This document shows positions 17,788 to 26,764 of a stretch of DNA of 64,000 nucleotides, piece after piece. Both the position numbers and the translations under genes were made by a program. How positions within the stretch are numbered: the first letter of the stretch is position 1; each line of letters begins with the position of its first letter. Under the pieces are notes generated by a model. That model was not told the DNA's origin. It saw nothing but the letters and a program-made list of their open reading frames with translations, and did not search any database. The DNA is from Flavobacterium album (GTDB lineage: Bacteria > Bacteroidota > Bacteroidia > Flavobacteriales > Flavobacteriaceae): assembly GCF_003096035.1 (NCBI RefSeq), contig NZ_CP029186.1, positions 2,183,001 through 2,247,000 of the forward strand, in the 5' to 3' direction.

Positions 17788-18303
17788 ATGAATCAATCAG
17801 AGTTCATAAAAGTGATCTCTCCCTTTAAAGACCGGGTATTCCGGTTGGCAAAGCGCCTTCTTGTGAGCAACGAAGAGGCGGAGGATGCTACGCAGGAGGT
17901 ACTGGTGAAATTGTGGAACAATAAAGGGAAGCTGGAAAGCTACTCGAGTGTTGAGGCACTGGCAATGACCATGACGAAAAATTACTGCCTTGACCAGCTG
18001 AAGTCTAAAAGGGCTACGGAAATGCGGATAGTGCACAGCAACTATACCGACCGGCAGGCAGGGCTGCAGCAACAGGCAGAAGACAGGGACAGCTGGAGCT
18101 GGGCGGAGAAGATAATGGAAACCCTGCCCGAACAGCAAAAGCTGATCCTGCAGATGAGGGATATAGAGCAATATGAATTTGAAGAGATAGCCAAAATAAT
18201 GGACATGAACGAAACCGCTGTAAGGGTGGCACTGTCCCGGGCGAGGAAAACGATGAGGGAGGAACTTACAAAAACACACAGCTATGGAATTAAGAACAAT
18301 TGA
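17788..18303 (+). CDS. ECF-type RNA polymerase sigma factor
   Basis: 171 residues. Region 2 (about 10-75) shows VFRLAKRLLVSNEEAEDATQ and region 4 (about 115-160) shows LPEQQKLILQMRDIEQYEFE followed by a helix-turn-helix (ETAVRVALSRARKTM). It should direct transcription in response to an envelope signal. The next gene overlaps its 3' end by 20 bases and encodes a one-pass membrane protein that could act as anti-sigma. Four secreted DUF4252 proteins follow in the same direction, probably one operon and possibly the regulon. Confidence 0.93.
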   Translation: MNQSEFIKVISPFKDRVFRLAKRLLVSNEEAEDATQEVLVKLWNNKGKLESYSSVEALAMTMTKNYCLDQLKSKRATEMRIVHSNYTDRQAGLQQQAEDRDSWSWAEKIMETLPEQQKLILQMRDIEQYEFEEIAKIMDMNETAVRVALSRARKTMREELTKTHSYGIKNN

Positions 18304-18724
18304 AAAACTACTGGAGAAATATTTTGATGCTGAAACCAGTACTGCCGAAGAAAGAGAGCTTAAGATCTACTTCGCTTCACCGGATGTGGCGCCACATCTG
18401 GAACAGTACAGGCCGATGTTCGGGTATTTTGCCCAGGCCGGCACACAACAGTTTGACAAACCGATACCGTTAAAAACCAAAAGGAATTATACCGGATGGA
18501 TGTCGGTGGCGGCAAGTATCGTAGTGATGCTGGGCATGTTTACGTTTTTGAACAGGGCGCAGCCTTCGCAGGCAGAGCTCGGCACCTATGACGACCCCGA
18601 AGTAGCTTTCAGGGAAACGCAGAAAGCGCTGAACATGCTTTCCAAAAATGTAAATGTGGGGGTTGAGAGCGTGAATTATATAGGAGAGTACGAGAAATCA
18701 AGAAAAACGATCTTTAAAGAATAG
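18284..18724 (+). CDS. Single-pass membrane protein, probable anti-sigma factor
   Basis: 146 residues. The acidic N-terminal part (IEKLLEKYFDAETSTAEERE) resembles the cytoplasmic end of Bacteroidota anti-sigma proteins, which often carry such a short helix bundle instead of a zinc finger. One membrane helix lies at about residues 67-87 (WMSVAASIVVMLGMFTFLN), and a ~60-residue periplasmic tail follows. It overlaps the ECF sigma gene by 20 bases, which implies coupled translation. The anti-sigma role is inferred from topology and context. Confidence 0.7.
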   Translation: MELRTIEKLLEKYFDAETSTAEERELKIYFASPDVAPHLEQYRPMFGYFAQAGTQQFDKPIPLKTKRNYTGWMSVAASIVVMLGMFTFLNRAQPSQAELGTYDDPEVAFRETQKALNMLSKNVNVGVESVNYIGEYEKSRKTIFKE

Positions 18725-18728
18725 CAAA

Positions 18729-19202
18729 ATGAAAAAAATTATCATCGCTTTATTGGCAATACTGCCTTCGGTGGCTTTTGCACAAAACAATTTTTTTGAC
18801 AAGTTTGAAGGTAAGGAAGGCATAGAAGGTGTGGAGATTACCGATAATATGCTGGAAGTGTTCGGGTATTTTAAGGTCACAGGAGCCGGCGACGAAGACA
18901 GCCTGCCTGCAAAGGTGAAAGAATTCGAGAATGTGAAGGCATTCATCACCAAAGACAAAAAACGCATGAAGGAAATGCGTAACGGTGTGGCCGATTACCT
19001 GAAAAAGTTCCCAATGGAAGCTTCGGTAAAGCTCAACAATGAATCAGGAAAAATAAATATTTACGTAAGGAAAGCCGGTAATACATCTATTATAAAAGAA
19101 GTACTGGTTTTTATTGAAGACCTTGAAAAGCAGGAGGCTGTACTGCTTTCCTTTATGGGGAATATAGACCTTGGGGAAAATAAAACAGCATTAAACAATT
19201 AA
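18729..19202 (+). CDS. DUF4252 secreted protein, paralog 1
   Basis: 157 residues with a signal peptide (about 1-18, ending AFAQ). The mature part follows the DUF4252 pattern: FFDKFEGKEGIEGVEITDNML near the N-terminus, a central LP/E-rich helix, and the closing strand EDLEKQEAVLLSFMGNIDL. The family function is unknown. It is the first of four adjacent paralogs downstream of an ECF sigma gene, starting 4 bases after the anti-sigma-like gene. It is the most divergent of the three soluble copies in the middle region, which carries YFKVTGAGDEDSLPAKVKE. Confidence 0.85.
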   Translation: MKKIIIALLAILPSVAFAQNNFFDKFEGKEGIEGVEITDNMLEVFGYFKVTGAGDEDSLPAKVKEFENVKAFITKDKKRMKEMRNGVADYLKKFPMEASVKLNNESGKINIYVRKAGNTSIIKEVLVFIEDLEKQEAVLLSFMGNIDLGENKTALNN

Positions 19203-19235
19203 AAACCAGCTTAAAAAGCATAAAAATCTAAAAAA

Positions 19236-19709
19236 ATGAAAAAATTCATAATCACAGCAGTATTGGCAGCAATGCCTTTTGTAACCTTTGCACAAACCAA
19301 AGCTTTCGATAAATTCCAGGATGTGGAAGGCATAGAATCGGTAATAATCAACAAAGAAATGTTCAGGATGCTTAGCGACGTGAAGGTTTCGGGCAATGAC
19401 AAAACCCAAAAGTACCTTGATATGGCCGAAAAGCTGGAAGGTGTAAAGGTGTTTTCTACCAAAGAACAGAAATTTAAAGAGGAGATGAAAAAGACGGTAA
19501 CCGAATATGTAAAGAAAAACCCGCTTACTGAACTGATGAGTGCCAACAAAGACGGCGCCAAAATAAAAATTTATGTTACCCAGGGCAAAGAAGAGTCCAT
19601 CATAAAAGAAGGCCTTGTGTTTATTGAGAATGCCAAAGATAATGAAATGGTACTGGTATCTTTTACAGGCACCCTTGACCTGAAGGATATTGAGGCGTTT
19701 AAGAACTAA
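19236..19709 (+). CDS. DUF4252 secreted protein, paralog 2
   Basis: 157 residues with a signal peptide (about 1-18, ending TFAQ). It shares with its neighbours an AFDKFQDVEGIESVIINKEMF start, a KYLDMAEKLEGVKVFSTKEQ centre and a DNEMVLVSFTGTLDLK end. It has the same length as paralog 1, which suggests tandem duplication. The gap to paralog 1 is 33 bases with no terminator seen. Function unknown. Confidence 0.85.
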   Translation: MKKFIITAVLAAMPFVTFAQTKAFDKFQDVEGIESVIINKEMFRMLSDVKVSGNDKTQKYLDMAEKLEGVKVFSTKEQKFKEEMKKTVTEYVKKNPLTELMSANKDGAKIKIYVTQGKEESIIKEGLVFIENAKDNEMVLVSFTGTLDLKDIEAFKN

Positions 19710-19757
19710 ACAGCGCCCGCCCCAAAACACCAAAAACAAAAATTAAAAACGACAACA

Positions 19758-20288
19758 ATGAAAAATGTAATAATAGCTATACTGCTTTCCCTGATGCCCG
19801 TATTGATGCGCGCTCAGGTGACTGCCTTCGATAAATTTGAAGACAAGACAGGTATTGAAAGCGTGGTAGTGAACAAAAAAATGTTCCAGCTAATGTCTGA
19901 GGTCAAGGCGACCGGAAAGGACAAAGCCGATTACCAGCAGTATATCGACCTGATAAAAAAGCTGGAGTACCTGAAGGTATTTAAGACAGTCAATGCAAAG
20001 CACAGTGCCGATATGAAGGCCACCGTTGATGCTTACCTTAAGAAAAGCCCAATGGATGAGCTGATGCGGATGAGCGATGGCGGAAGGAATATCAAGATCT
20101 ATGTGAAGTCGGGTGCTAAAGCCTCACAGGTGCGTGAGCTGCTGATGTTCATGGATGGCGGCAAGCAGGAAACAGTGATTATGTCACTTACCGGTAACTT
20201 CGACATTAGCCAGATATCGCTTCTTACCGATAAGCTGAGCCTTCCCGGAGGTATGGAACTGAAAAAAGCATCTAAATCCAAAAAATAA
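19758..20288 (+). CDS. DUF4252 secreted protein, paralog 3
   Basis: 176 residues with a signal peptide (about 1-19, ending MRAQ). The DUF4252 core (AFDKFEDKTGIESVVVNKKMF, KKLEYLKVFKTVNAKHSADM, ETVIMSLTGNFDIS) is followed by a basic tail ending KKASKSKK that paralogs 1 and 2 lack. It precedes paralog 4 by 6 bases. Function unknown. Confidence 0.85.
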   Translation: MKNVIIAILLSLMPVLMRAQVTAFDKFEDKTGIESVVVNKKMFQLMSEVKATGKDKADYQQYIDLIKKLEYLKVFKTVNAKHSADMKATVDAYLKKSPMDELMRMSDGGRNIKIYVKSGAKASQVRELLMFMDGGKQETVIMSLTGNFDISQISLLTDKLSLPGGMELKKASKSKK

Positions 20289-20294
20289 CGATCT

Positions 20295-20837
20295 ATGAAA
20301 CGCAGCCTGTATTTATTCGGCTTAATGCTACTGGTGCTTGCTTCCTGCTCGCAGGAACCGTCACTGCAAAAATATTATATTGAAAAAGGTGAAGCACCGG
20401 GCTTTATCACCCTTGACATTGCTCCGACCTTTATTAAAAGAAATGAGATAAAACTGACCCCTGAGGAAAAAGCAGCAGTTGGATCGCTGCATAAGTTCAA
20501 TGTGCTTATCTATAAAACAGACAGCCTTGATGTAAGCCACAAAAGGTATGAGCAGGAACTGGAAAAGGTGAAAGGCCTTATAAAAGGGGAGTACGAAGAG
20601 CTTATAAAGATCAATAACGGCGAAAGCGGCGCTTCTATCAGTACTAAAGGCAATGATGAGCACATCGAGGAGTTCGTGGTTTTCGTCCGCAACCAGGATA
20701 CAGGGTTTGGCGTGGTGCGCGTGCTGGGGGATGATATGACGCCCAATAATGTATTAACCATTGCCGGTTTGCTTCAAAAAGCCAATATTGATACAGAGCA
20801 GTTCAAACCATTGCAGGAATTAATGAACAAGAAATAG
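20295..20837 (+). CDS. DUF4252 lipoprotein, paralog 4
   Basis: 180 residues. Unlike the other three copies it has a lipobox (LLVLASCSQEP, Cys18), so it should be membrane-anchored. The DUF4252 core is more diverged (LQKYYIEKGEAPGFITLDI, LHKFNVLIYKTD, GFGVVRVLGDDMTP). It is the last gene of the sigma operon and a terminator follows. One anchored and three soluble paralogs could form a complex, but this is only inference. Confidence 0.85.
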   Translation: MKRSLYLFGLMLLVLASCSQEPSLQKYYIEKGEAPGFITLDIAPTFIKRNEIKLTPEEKAAVGSLHKFNVLIYKTDSLDVSHKRYEQELEKVKGLIKGEYEELIKINNGESGASISTKGNDEHIEEFVVFVRNQDTGFGVVRVLGDDMTPNNVLTIAGLLQKANIDTEQFKPLQELMNKK

Positions 20838-20857
20838 GTTTGTTTAGGTTAGTAATG

Positions 20858-20892
20858 ATCCCCCGGAAGTAAGGCTTTCGGGGGATTTTTTA
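20858..20892 (+). terminator. Terminator of the ECF sigma/DUF4252 operon
   Basis: ATCCCCCG / CGGGGGAT (20858-20865 with 20879-20886) is followed by TTTTT. It overlaps the 3' end of the convergent gene. Confidence 0.85.
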
Positions 20893-21654
20893 ATCAGGAA
20901 ATTCTTGAATCTTAGTACTGTCCAGCGCTACCCATCCCTGTTCACGCTCCACATATTTGACATCGAATTTTTCAGAAAAGACGGTTTTGTATTTTCCATT
21001 GCGGCGTTCTTTCAAATGTTCCATCGTATAGTGCATGGTAACGGTGTCGTTTTTTATTTCCATGTCAGAAGTAAGGTGACAGGATATTTCACCCCCAATA
21101 CACCAACCCGAATAGATGTAAGTGGAAATGCCATTGCCCTGTGGGGAGAAATCTTTAAAAAGGTAGAGATATGATGAGCAGAATCCGGACCCGGTGCCGC
21201 ACGATTTTGTGCCAAAATAGCCGCCTGGATATTTCTTTAACCCTTCATAATGCCTTTCCCAGCAACATTGGTGCATGCCTGCGTAATAAGGTTCTGCCTG
21301 CAGCACTTCGCCTTTATCATTAATTTCCAAAAGCGTAAACATATTCCTGTCGGGATGTATAATATCACAAAGCAAAGCAATGTATTTTCCATTATCCATA
21401 CGGTAATATTTTCCGATGGTGTCAGAAAACTTATAGATACGAGCTTCTAAATCCAGTGTATCCCGGCCTTCCCATTCCGTGCCGGGGTCATATTTTGCCT
21501 GCGAAAGCAAACGAAGCGCTTCGCCTTTTCTGATATAGCCGGAGTCGCCTATTATTTCGGTATAAATATTTTTTCCTTTATGAAAATTCCTTTTTTGGGA
21601 GTTGAAATTAAACAGGACTGCCAGGAAGCATATCCCGGCAAAAATGGTTTTCAT
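20890..21654 (-). CDS. Exported hypothetical protein
   Basis: 254 residues. The N-terminus (MKTIFAGICFLAVLFNFNSQ) looks like a signal peptide with a weak cleavage site. The mature part is rich in aromatic residues and has a Cys/Gly segment (MHQCCWERHYEG, FGTKSCGTGSGFCSSYLYL, SGWCIGGEISC), which suggests disulphide bonds. It stands alone, convergent with the sigma operon. I do not recognise the family and assign no function. Confidence 0.75.
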   Translation of the reverse strand: MKTIFAGICFLAVLFNFNSQKRNFHKGKNIYTEIIGDSGYIRKGEALRLLSQAKYDPGTEWEGRDTLDLEARIYKFSDTIGKYYRMDNGKYIALLCDIIHPDRNMFTLLEINDKGEVLQAEPYYAGMHQCCWERHYEGLKKYPGGYFGTKSCGTGSGFCSSYLYLFKDFSPQGNGISTYIYSGWCIGGEISCHLTSDMEIKNDTVTMHYTMEHLKERRNGKYKTVFSEKFDVKYVEREQGWVALDSTKIQEFPD

Positions 21655-21718
21655 GGATGGTAGTTTTGCAGTAAATGTAATAAATTATCAACCGCAAAAA
21701 CTATAGATGCAGAGATCA

Positions 21719-22615
21719 TCAAAGCGTTTCCGTAAAATCGCTTATAGAATTATAAATGGTGATATTGCTTCCCAGCGTTTCTTTATGAATGAATTGCGTA
21801 TTTCGCCCAAACAGCAATAATTTTGTAGTAGCATCATTTAACAGCTGGCGGCTCAGCTCTTCCACATAATCGTTTACCGCTTTCATTTCAGGCGCAACCG
21901 TAAGGTAGGATATGTAGGTGATATTGTTGAAATAATTTTTCATATTGTTAACGTTTGCCGTAGGTACGCTTTCCCCAAGATAAATAGCTTTATATCCATT
22001 CAGCTGCAGTTCGTAGTTTAGGAACATAAGCCCGATTTCGTGAATCTCACCTTCCGGCAGGTAGAGCACATAAGTGCGGTCGTCTTTCGGTTCTTTTAAG
22101 GAAATCCTTTCCGTTTCCGAGGCAAGCTTCTGCTTAATAAGGTAGCTTATAAAATGCTCATGGCTCGGTGTTATTGTCTCTGTTTGCCATAGCATACCTA
22201 TTTCTGCAAGCAGCGGGATAAAGTATTCATGAAAAATTTCCCCGAACGTCCTGTCCTTCAGCACCGACTCATATGTTGTTAAAAAAAGCGACTGGTCAAA
22301 GTTCATCATGGCCAGCTTGAAGTTGTTCACCACATGGTTGGCCAGACTTTTTTTCGATAAAACTTCTTTTACAAGCTGCGGAATTTTATCGTCGGGTATT
22401 TTGGCAAGGCTGGATATTTTATAGCCGAAAGAGTTTAACGTACTTATATTCAATATTTTTTGAAGGTTCGCCACATCATAATACCGGATATTGGTATCGG
22501 TACGCAATGGTTCGAGGATGTTATACCGCTTTTCCCATATCCTGATCGTATGCGCCTTAATACCCGATAAGTTTTCGAGATCCTTTATGGTAAAAACATT
22601 TTTAATATTGTTCAT
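21719..22615 (-). CDS. MerR-family regulator with C-terminal cobalamin-binding domain (CarH/LitR-like)
   Basis: 298 residues from ATG 22615 (an earlier in-frame start at 22639 is less likely). The N-terminal MerR helix-turn-helix (about 1-70) has FTIKDLENLSGIKAHTIRIW and RYYDVANLQKIL. A helical cap (about 85-170) contains WQTETITPSHEHFIS, as in B12-binding photoreceptor regulators. A Rossmann-like domain follows with EIHEIGL, corresponding to the DxHxxG cobalamin-ligating motif with the His kept and Asp replaced by Glu. Such proteins use adenosylcobalamin as a light or B12 sensor, often at carotenoid genes; none is adjacent here. Confidence 0.85.
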   Translation of the reverse strand: MNNIKNVFTIKDLENLSGIKAHTIRIWEKRYNILEPLRTDTNIRYYDVANLQKILNISTLNSFGYKISSLAKIPDDKIPQLVKEVLSKKSLANHVVNNFKLAMMNFDQSLFLTTYESVLKDRTFGEIFHEYFIPLLAEIGMLWQTETITPSHEHFISYLIKQKLASETERISLKEPKDDRTYVLYLPEGEIHEIGLMFLNYELQLNGYKAIYLGESVPTANVNNMKNYFNNITYISYLTVAPEMKAVNDYVEELSRQLLNDATTKLLLFGRNTQFIHKETLGSNITIYNSISDFTETL

Positions 22616-22636
22616 TCTTTTTTGCAAAACATTAAA

Positions 22637-22644
22637 CAAACTTA
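22637..22644 (-). promoter_or_regulatory. Putative -7 box of the MerR-type regulator
   Basis: The minus strand reads TAAGTTTG, 22 bases before ATG 22615. The rest of the divergent region to 22946 is AT-rich and shows no gene. Confidence 0.4.
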
Positions 22645-22946
22645 ATGATATTCTACGACGTTTCGGGTTAAATAGCAGTTAAAAATCTAAATATAAATAT
22701 TTAAGGGTTTTTCTACTACTGTTTTATGAGTGTTTTAAAAGAGATGTCGTTTAATAATTGTATGTGAATATCTACAAGATATCAGCAACCATATGTTCTG
22801 ATACTTACGGCCTGATCTTAATCATGGTTTGTTGGCTGGGTGTTTTTGGTGTTAATTTTTGGTTCAGAAACCGTTACATTTCCGCTCCGGTAAGAACTTT
22901 ATGCTAACCCTCTCATAACTAAAGTTTTTTTTGTCGAAATAAATCG

Positions 22947-22954
22947 TACCTTTG
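22947..22954 (+). promoter_or_regulatory. -7 box of typA
   Basis: TACCTTTG followed by CACC, 20 bases before the typA ATG. A T-rich block (22925-22932) lies in the -33 region. Confidence 0.6.
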
Positions 22955-22974
22955 CACCTTCAAAAAAAGAAAGA

Positions 22975-24774
22975 ATGACACCCATAAGAAACATTGCGAT
23001 CATTGCCCACGTTGACCACGGTAAGACGACCTTAGTTGACAAGATTATGTATCATTGCCAACTGTTCCGTGAAAACGAGAACACAGGAGACCTTATCCTG
23101 GATAACAACGACCTGGAGCGCGAAAGGGGAATTACCATTACCTCAAAGAACGTTTCGGTAACCTACAAGGGGACAAAGATCAACATCATCGATACCCCGG
23201 GCCACGCCGACTTTGGCGGGGAGGTAGAGCGCGTACTGAACATGGCCGACGGCGTATTGCTGCTGGTGGATGCCTTTGAGGGCCCAATGCCGCAAACACG
23301 TTTCGTACTGCAAAAAGCGATCGACCTTGGCCTTAAGCCATGCGTTGTAATCAATAAGGTTGACAAAGAAAACTGTACTCCTGAAGAAGTGCACGAAAAA
23401 GTTTTCGACCTGATGTTTGAGCTTGGCGCAGAAGAATGGCAGCTTGATTTCCCTACCGTTTACGGTTCGGCGAAACAAAACTGGATGTCTGACGATTTCA
23501 GGAACAAGACCGAAAATATAGAGCCCCTTCTGGATATGGTACTGGAGCACATCCCTGCGCCAAAAGTATCCGAAGGTACGCCGCAAATGCTTATCACATC
23601 GCTTGACTTCTCGAGCTTTACTGGCCGTATCGCTATAGGCCGCCTTCAAAGGGGCGTGCTTCGCGAAGGCATGAACATATCGCTTGTTAAGCGTGATGGC
23701 AAGATCATCAAATCTAAAATAAAAGAGCTTCACACCTTCGAAGGCCTTGGCCGTAAGAAAGTGGAAGAAGTAATAGCAGGCGACATCTGTGCGCTTGTAG
23801 GCATTGAAGGCTTCGAGATCGGTGATACGGTTGCCGACTGGGAAAACCCGGAAGCGCTTACATCCATAGCTATTGATGAACCTACCATGAGCATGCTTTT
23901 CACCATCAACGATTCACCTTTCTTTGGTAAAGAAGGTAAATTTGTTACCTCGCGCCACATCAAGGACAGGCTTTCTAAAGAGCTTGAGAAAAACCTTGCG
24001 CTTCGTGTGAGCGAAACTGACAGCGCCGATAAATTCATGGTGTTTGGCCGTGGCGTACTTCACTTGTCGGTACTTATCGAGACGATGAGGAGGGAAGGCT
24101 ACGAGCTGCAGATCGGGCAGCCACAGGTAATCATCAAGGAGATTGACGGCGTTAAGTGCGAGCCTATCGAAGAGCTTACTATCGACCTTCCTGAGAACCT
24201 TTCAGGCCGTGCGGTAGAGTTCGTAACAATGCGTAAAGGCGAGATGCTGAGCATGGAGCCGAAAGGCGACCGTATGATCGTGAAATTCAACATCCCTTCA
24301 AGGGGCATCATAGGATTGAGGAACCAGCTGCTTACGGCTACTGCGGGTGAGGCTATCATGGCGCACCGTTTCCTTGAGTACCAGCCGTTCAAAGGCGAGA
24401 TACCGGGCCGTTTGAGCGGGTCGCTTATCTCTATGGAGAATGGTAAAGCAATTCCTTACTCAATCGACAAGCTGCAGGATCGCGGTAAGTTCTTCGTTGA
24501 CCCTAACGAGGATATCTACGAAGGCCAGGTAATCGGTGAGAACTCACGTGGCGACGATATGGTAGTGAACGTGACCAAGACCAAAAAACTGACCAACGTA
24601 CGTTCATCAGGTGCTGACGATAAAGCGCGTATCATCCCGGCGATCAAGTTCTCTCTTGAAGAAGCCCTGGAATACATCCAGAAAGATGAGTACGTAGAGG
24701 TAACGCCTAAGAGCCTACGCCTCCGCAAGATCTACCTGAACGAAAACGACAGGAAGAGGTTTAAGATAGCGTAA
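22975..24774 (+). CDS. typA: Ribosome-associated translational GTPase TypA/BipA
   Basis: 599 residues, full length. G motifs are [13 protein letters not shown] (G1, about 11-23), RGITITSK (G2), [14 protein letters not shown] (G3) and NKVDKEN (G4). EF-G-like domains III and V and the TypA-specific C-terminal domain (ending RKRFKIA) follow. TypA binds the 70S ribosome and supports subunit assembly and stress or cold adaptation. It is monocistronic: promoter just upstream, terminator just downstream. Confidence 0.97.
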   Translation: MTPIRNIAIIAHVDHGKTTLVDKIMYHCQLFRENENTGDLILDNNDLERERGITITSKNVSVTYKGTKINIIDTPGHADFGGEVERVLNMADGVLLLVDAFEGPMPQTRFVLQKAIDLGLKPCVVINKVDKENCTPEEVHEKVFDLMFELGAEEWQLDFPTVYGSAKQNWMSDDFRNKTENIEPLLDMVLEHIPAPKVSEGTPQMLITSLDFSSFTGRIAIGRLQRGVLREGMNISLVKRDGKIIKSKIKELHTFEGLGRKKVEEVIAGDICALVGIEGFEIGDTVADWENPEALTSIAIDEPTMSMLFTINDSPFFGKEGKFVTSRHIKDRLSKELEKNLALRVSETDSADKFMVFGRGVLHLSVLIETMRREGYELQIGQPQVIIKEIDGVKCEPIEELTIDLPENLSGRAVEFVTMRKGEMLSMEPKGDRMIVKFNIPSRGIIGLRNQLLTATAGEAIMAHRFLEYQPFKGEIPGRLSGSLISMENGKAIPYSIDKLQDRGKFFVDPNEDIYEGQVIGENSRGDDMVVNVTKTKKLTNVRSSGADDKARIIPAIKFSLEEALEYIQKDEYVEVTPKSLRLRKIYLNENDRKRFKIA

Positions 24775-24831
24775 TTTAGTTGACGGCTGTCGGTTGACGG
24801 TTGTCGGCCCAATTGCAACGAATAAATATAG

Positions 24832-24859
24832 AACCGGACTTGAAAGAGTCCGGTTTTTT
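24832..24859 (+). terminator. Terminator of typA
   Basis: AACCGGACT / AGTCCGGTT (24832-24840 with 24847-24855), followed by a run of T. The bases between the stop and the hairpin contain direct TGACGGCTGTCGGT-type simple repeats. Confidence 0.88.
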
Positions 24860-24871
24860 TATGGGTAGGAG

Positions 24872-25165
24872 TGTAGCTCTTCCCCTCCTTTGGAGAGCCT
24901 GTCCCGTTATAAGCGGGAGGTGCCTGAAAGGCGGGGTGGTTAGATACAACAGGCCCTGAAAACTGAGACTGCGATCTGCCATTACTGGTAGACGGACTGA
25001 AAACTGCGACTGCGACCTGTCTTTGCCTGCAGGCAGGCTGAAAATTATTCAGAGCGAAAGACCAGGGCTTTACCGGTAGGCTGCATTCCCGCCCTCCGCT
25101 GTATCCCTCCGTTGCACTACGGGGATGCCGCTACGACCGGGGCTAAAGGGAGAGGTGGGTTTTGC
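24872..25165. repeat. Cluster of intergenic repeats (families B, C and A)
   Basis: The region has no gene. It holds a family B unit (24872-24942, TGTAGCTCTTCCCCTCC to GGCGGGGTGGTT), two copies of a GAAAACTGAGACTGCGA-like unit (24958-25020), the palindrome TTTGCCTGCAGGCAGGCTG ending at 25040, and a degenerate family A unit (to 25165, with GGGATGCCGCTACGACCGGG). It lies immediately beside the AT-rich PIN-like gene. Confidence 0.65.
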
Positions 25166-25221
25166 GTTTGGGGTTATTCGATTGGCACAAGATAAGAAAT
25201 CGTGCTGGTGGAATATTGGAA

Positions 25222-26595
25222 TTATAATGTATTTCTAAAATCTATATATAAACTCAAATGGTTTTTTTGAACAACTAGTCTTATCTCGCCAATATTAGAA
25301 ACTTTCCATGTACGATATAATATGAAATCATCTTCATCTAAATTTTTTAAAAAGTTCTCATCTTCTGTGACAACTGATTTATTGTGTATATCATTTCCAA
25401 AATATTTTATTAAATGGAAAGTTAAATGTTTAAATTCATCATATAGTAATATATTTCCGTTGGTTGGTTTAACTTTTCTTAATATATGGTAATTTTTAAT
25501 ATTTTCAAACCAAGAAATATAATTAAAGTATCCAAAAAAATAAAGTTGAGAAAGATAACCTTGTAAATTATAATTTTCGAAATATTCCTGAATATTCGGC
25601 TCAAAGTTATTTGCAATTGAAGTAATTTTAAACAATTGGTTATTGAGACTATCTAACGTTAAAACTTTATTCCAATACTCAACAAACTCGCTTGAGGAAA
25701 ACACCTTTGTGTTGATATTAAGCTCACTATAAACGTACAATGCTTTCTCCTTACAACGTTTATCATCAACAATAAATATATCGCATACGGAAGCATAACC
25801 TACATGGTTTGCATCATCGATTGTATTGTGAAACGTCTTTGACTTCTTTTGTGATACTTTGATTTCATCTTGATTATAGCCAATTAAATCTAGGCCTACA
25901 TAATATGTAATGATTTCGTCAATAAAATTACTTTCAGATTTTTCTTTAATCGCAGTCAACGATTCGGTAATCAATTGTGAAAAACTTATCCCCTTGTCTT
26001 TTAATATTTTGTCAATTTCGTAAAGTGGATTTGGTGAATTAAAGATTTTATCCTTATTAACGCCTATACTTTCTTGGAAATCATTTCTTAAATATTTGTA
26101 CTCTTCGGTTGAAATTAGAGAAATAATATATTCCATCGTTTTCATTAGGATATTTTCCATCGTCAAGTAGCCATCACTTGTTATATAATCATATAATCGA
26201 TTATCTATACCATTAATTGGGATTGGAAAAATTAAATCCTTATATATTTCTACATTCTTAAGTTCATAATGCAACTTAGATAATTTACTTTCTTGTTCGC
26301 TGATATAATCAAATATAATTTCAGGGTTTGTTTTAGAAAAATATATCTCCTGATTGCTGTATTTTGCTAGTAATAGATTTTCAGACAACTCGGATATATA
26401 TTTCAAATCACTATTTATGTGTTCATGTCTATCTTTTTTTGAATAACCGTGTGTCAAATCACCAATATGGGCGGGAGAATATGGTATTAAAAATAGGTTA
26501 TCTCTATTTTCCATGATAATTCTTAGTTCGTCGAATTGGGAGGACTTTCTTTTCAAATTATTCCACACATTCCAATCTAAATAGACTCTTAACAT
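25222..26595 (-). CDS. AT-rich PIN-like domain protein (putative nuclease)
   Basis: 457 residues. The ends carry the acidic and polar residues of a PIN-like fold: YLDWNVW (Asp7), SPAHIGDL (Ser40, His43, Asp46) and DDANHVGYASVCDIFIVDDKR (Asp260/261, His264, Asp272, Asp277/278). About 200 helical residues are inserted in between, and a ~150-residue C-terminal region follows. The composition is far more AT-rich than in neighbouring genes, which points to horizontal acquisition. No antitoxin or partner gene is adjacent, so it may be a single-gene defence or RNA-cleaving effector. The PIN assignment is from motif pattern; function is unproven. Confidence 0.65.
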   Translation of the reverse strand: MLRVYLDWNVWNNLKRKSSQFDELRIIMENRDNLFLIPYSPAHIGDLTHGYSKKDRHEHINSDLKYISELSENLLLAKYSNQEIYFSKTNPEIIFDYISEQESKLSKLHYELKNVEIYKDLIFPIPINGIDNRLYDYITSDGYLTMENILMKTMEYIISLISTEEYKYLRNDFQESIGVNKDKIFNSPNPLYEIDKILKDKGISFSQLITESLTAIKEKSESNFIDEIITYYVGLDLIGYNQDEIKVSQKKSKTFHNTIDDANHVGYASVCDIFIVDDKRCKEKALYVYSELNINTKVFSSSEFVEYWNKVLTLDSLNNQLFKITSIANNFEPNIQEYFENYNLQGYLSQLYFFGYFNYISWFENIKNYHILRKVKPTNGNILLYDEFKHLTFHLIKYFGNDIHNKSVVTEDENFLKNLDEDDFILYRTWKVSNIGEIRLVVQKNHLSLYIDFRNTL

Positions 26596-26714
26596 GTTTT
26601 TTTACTAAGTTACGTTTTTAATATACAAGTTCTTGAATAAATGTTTATAAATGTACTAATAGAAATTAACTGATCAATAAATCCACATTCGACAATTCCT
26701 CTCCTAAAAAAATA

Positions 26715-26754
26715 TATATTTGTTTCCCGACCTATTAACCAACCGGGAAACAAA
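26715..26754 (+). promoter_or_regulatory. -7 box overlapped by a perfect 11-base inverted repeat (putative operator)
   Basis: TATATTTG (26715-26722) matches TAnnTTTG. The inverted repeat TTTGTTTCCCG / CGGGAAACAAA (26719-26729 with 26744-26754) overlaps the box and the expected start site, ending 10 bases before the ATG of the next gene. This is a good position for a repressor site or a leader hairpin. Confidence 0.5.
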
Positions 26755-26764
26755 TAACAAATTT

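Noticed and set aside
24872..25165. Possible tRNA or structured RNA in a GC-rich intergenic stretch
   Set aside because: No cloverleaf or conserved tRNA blocks; the GC-rich parts match the repeat families.
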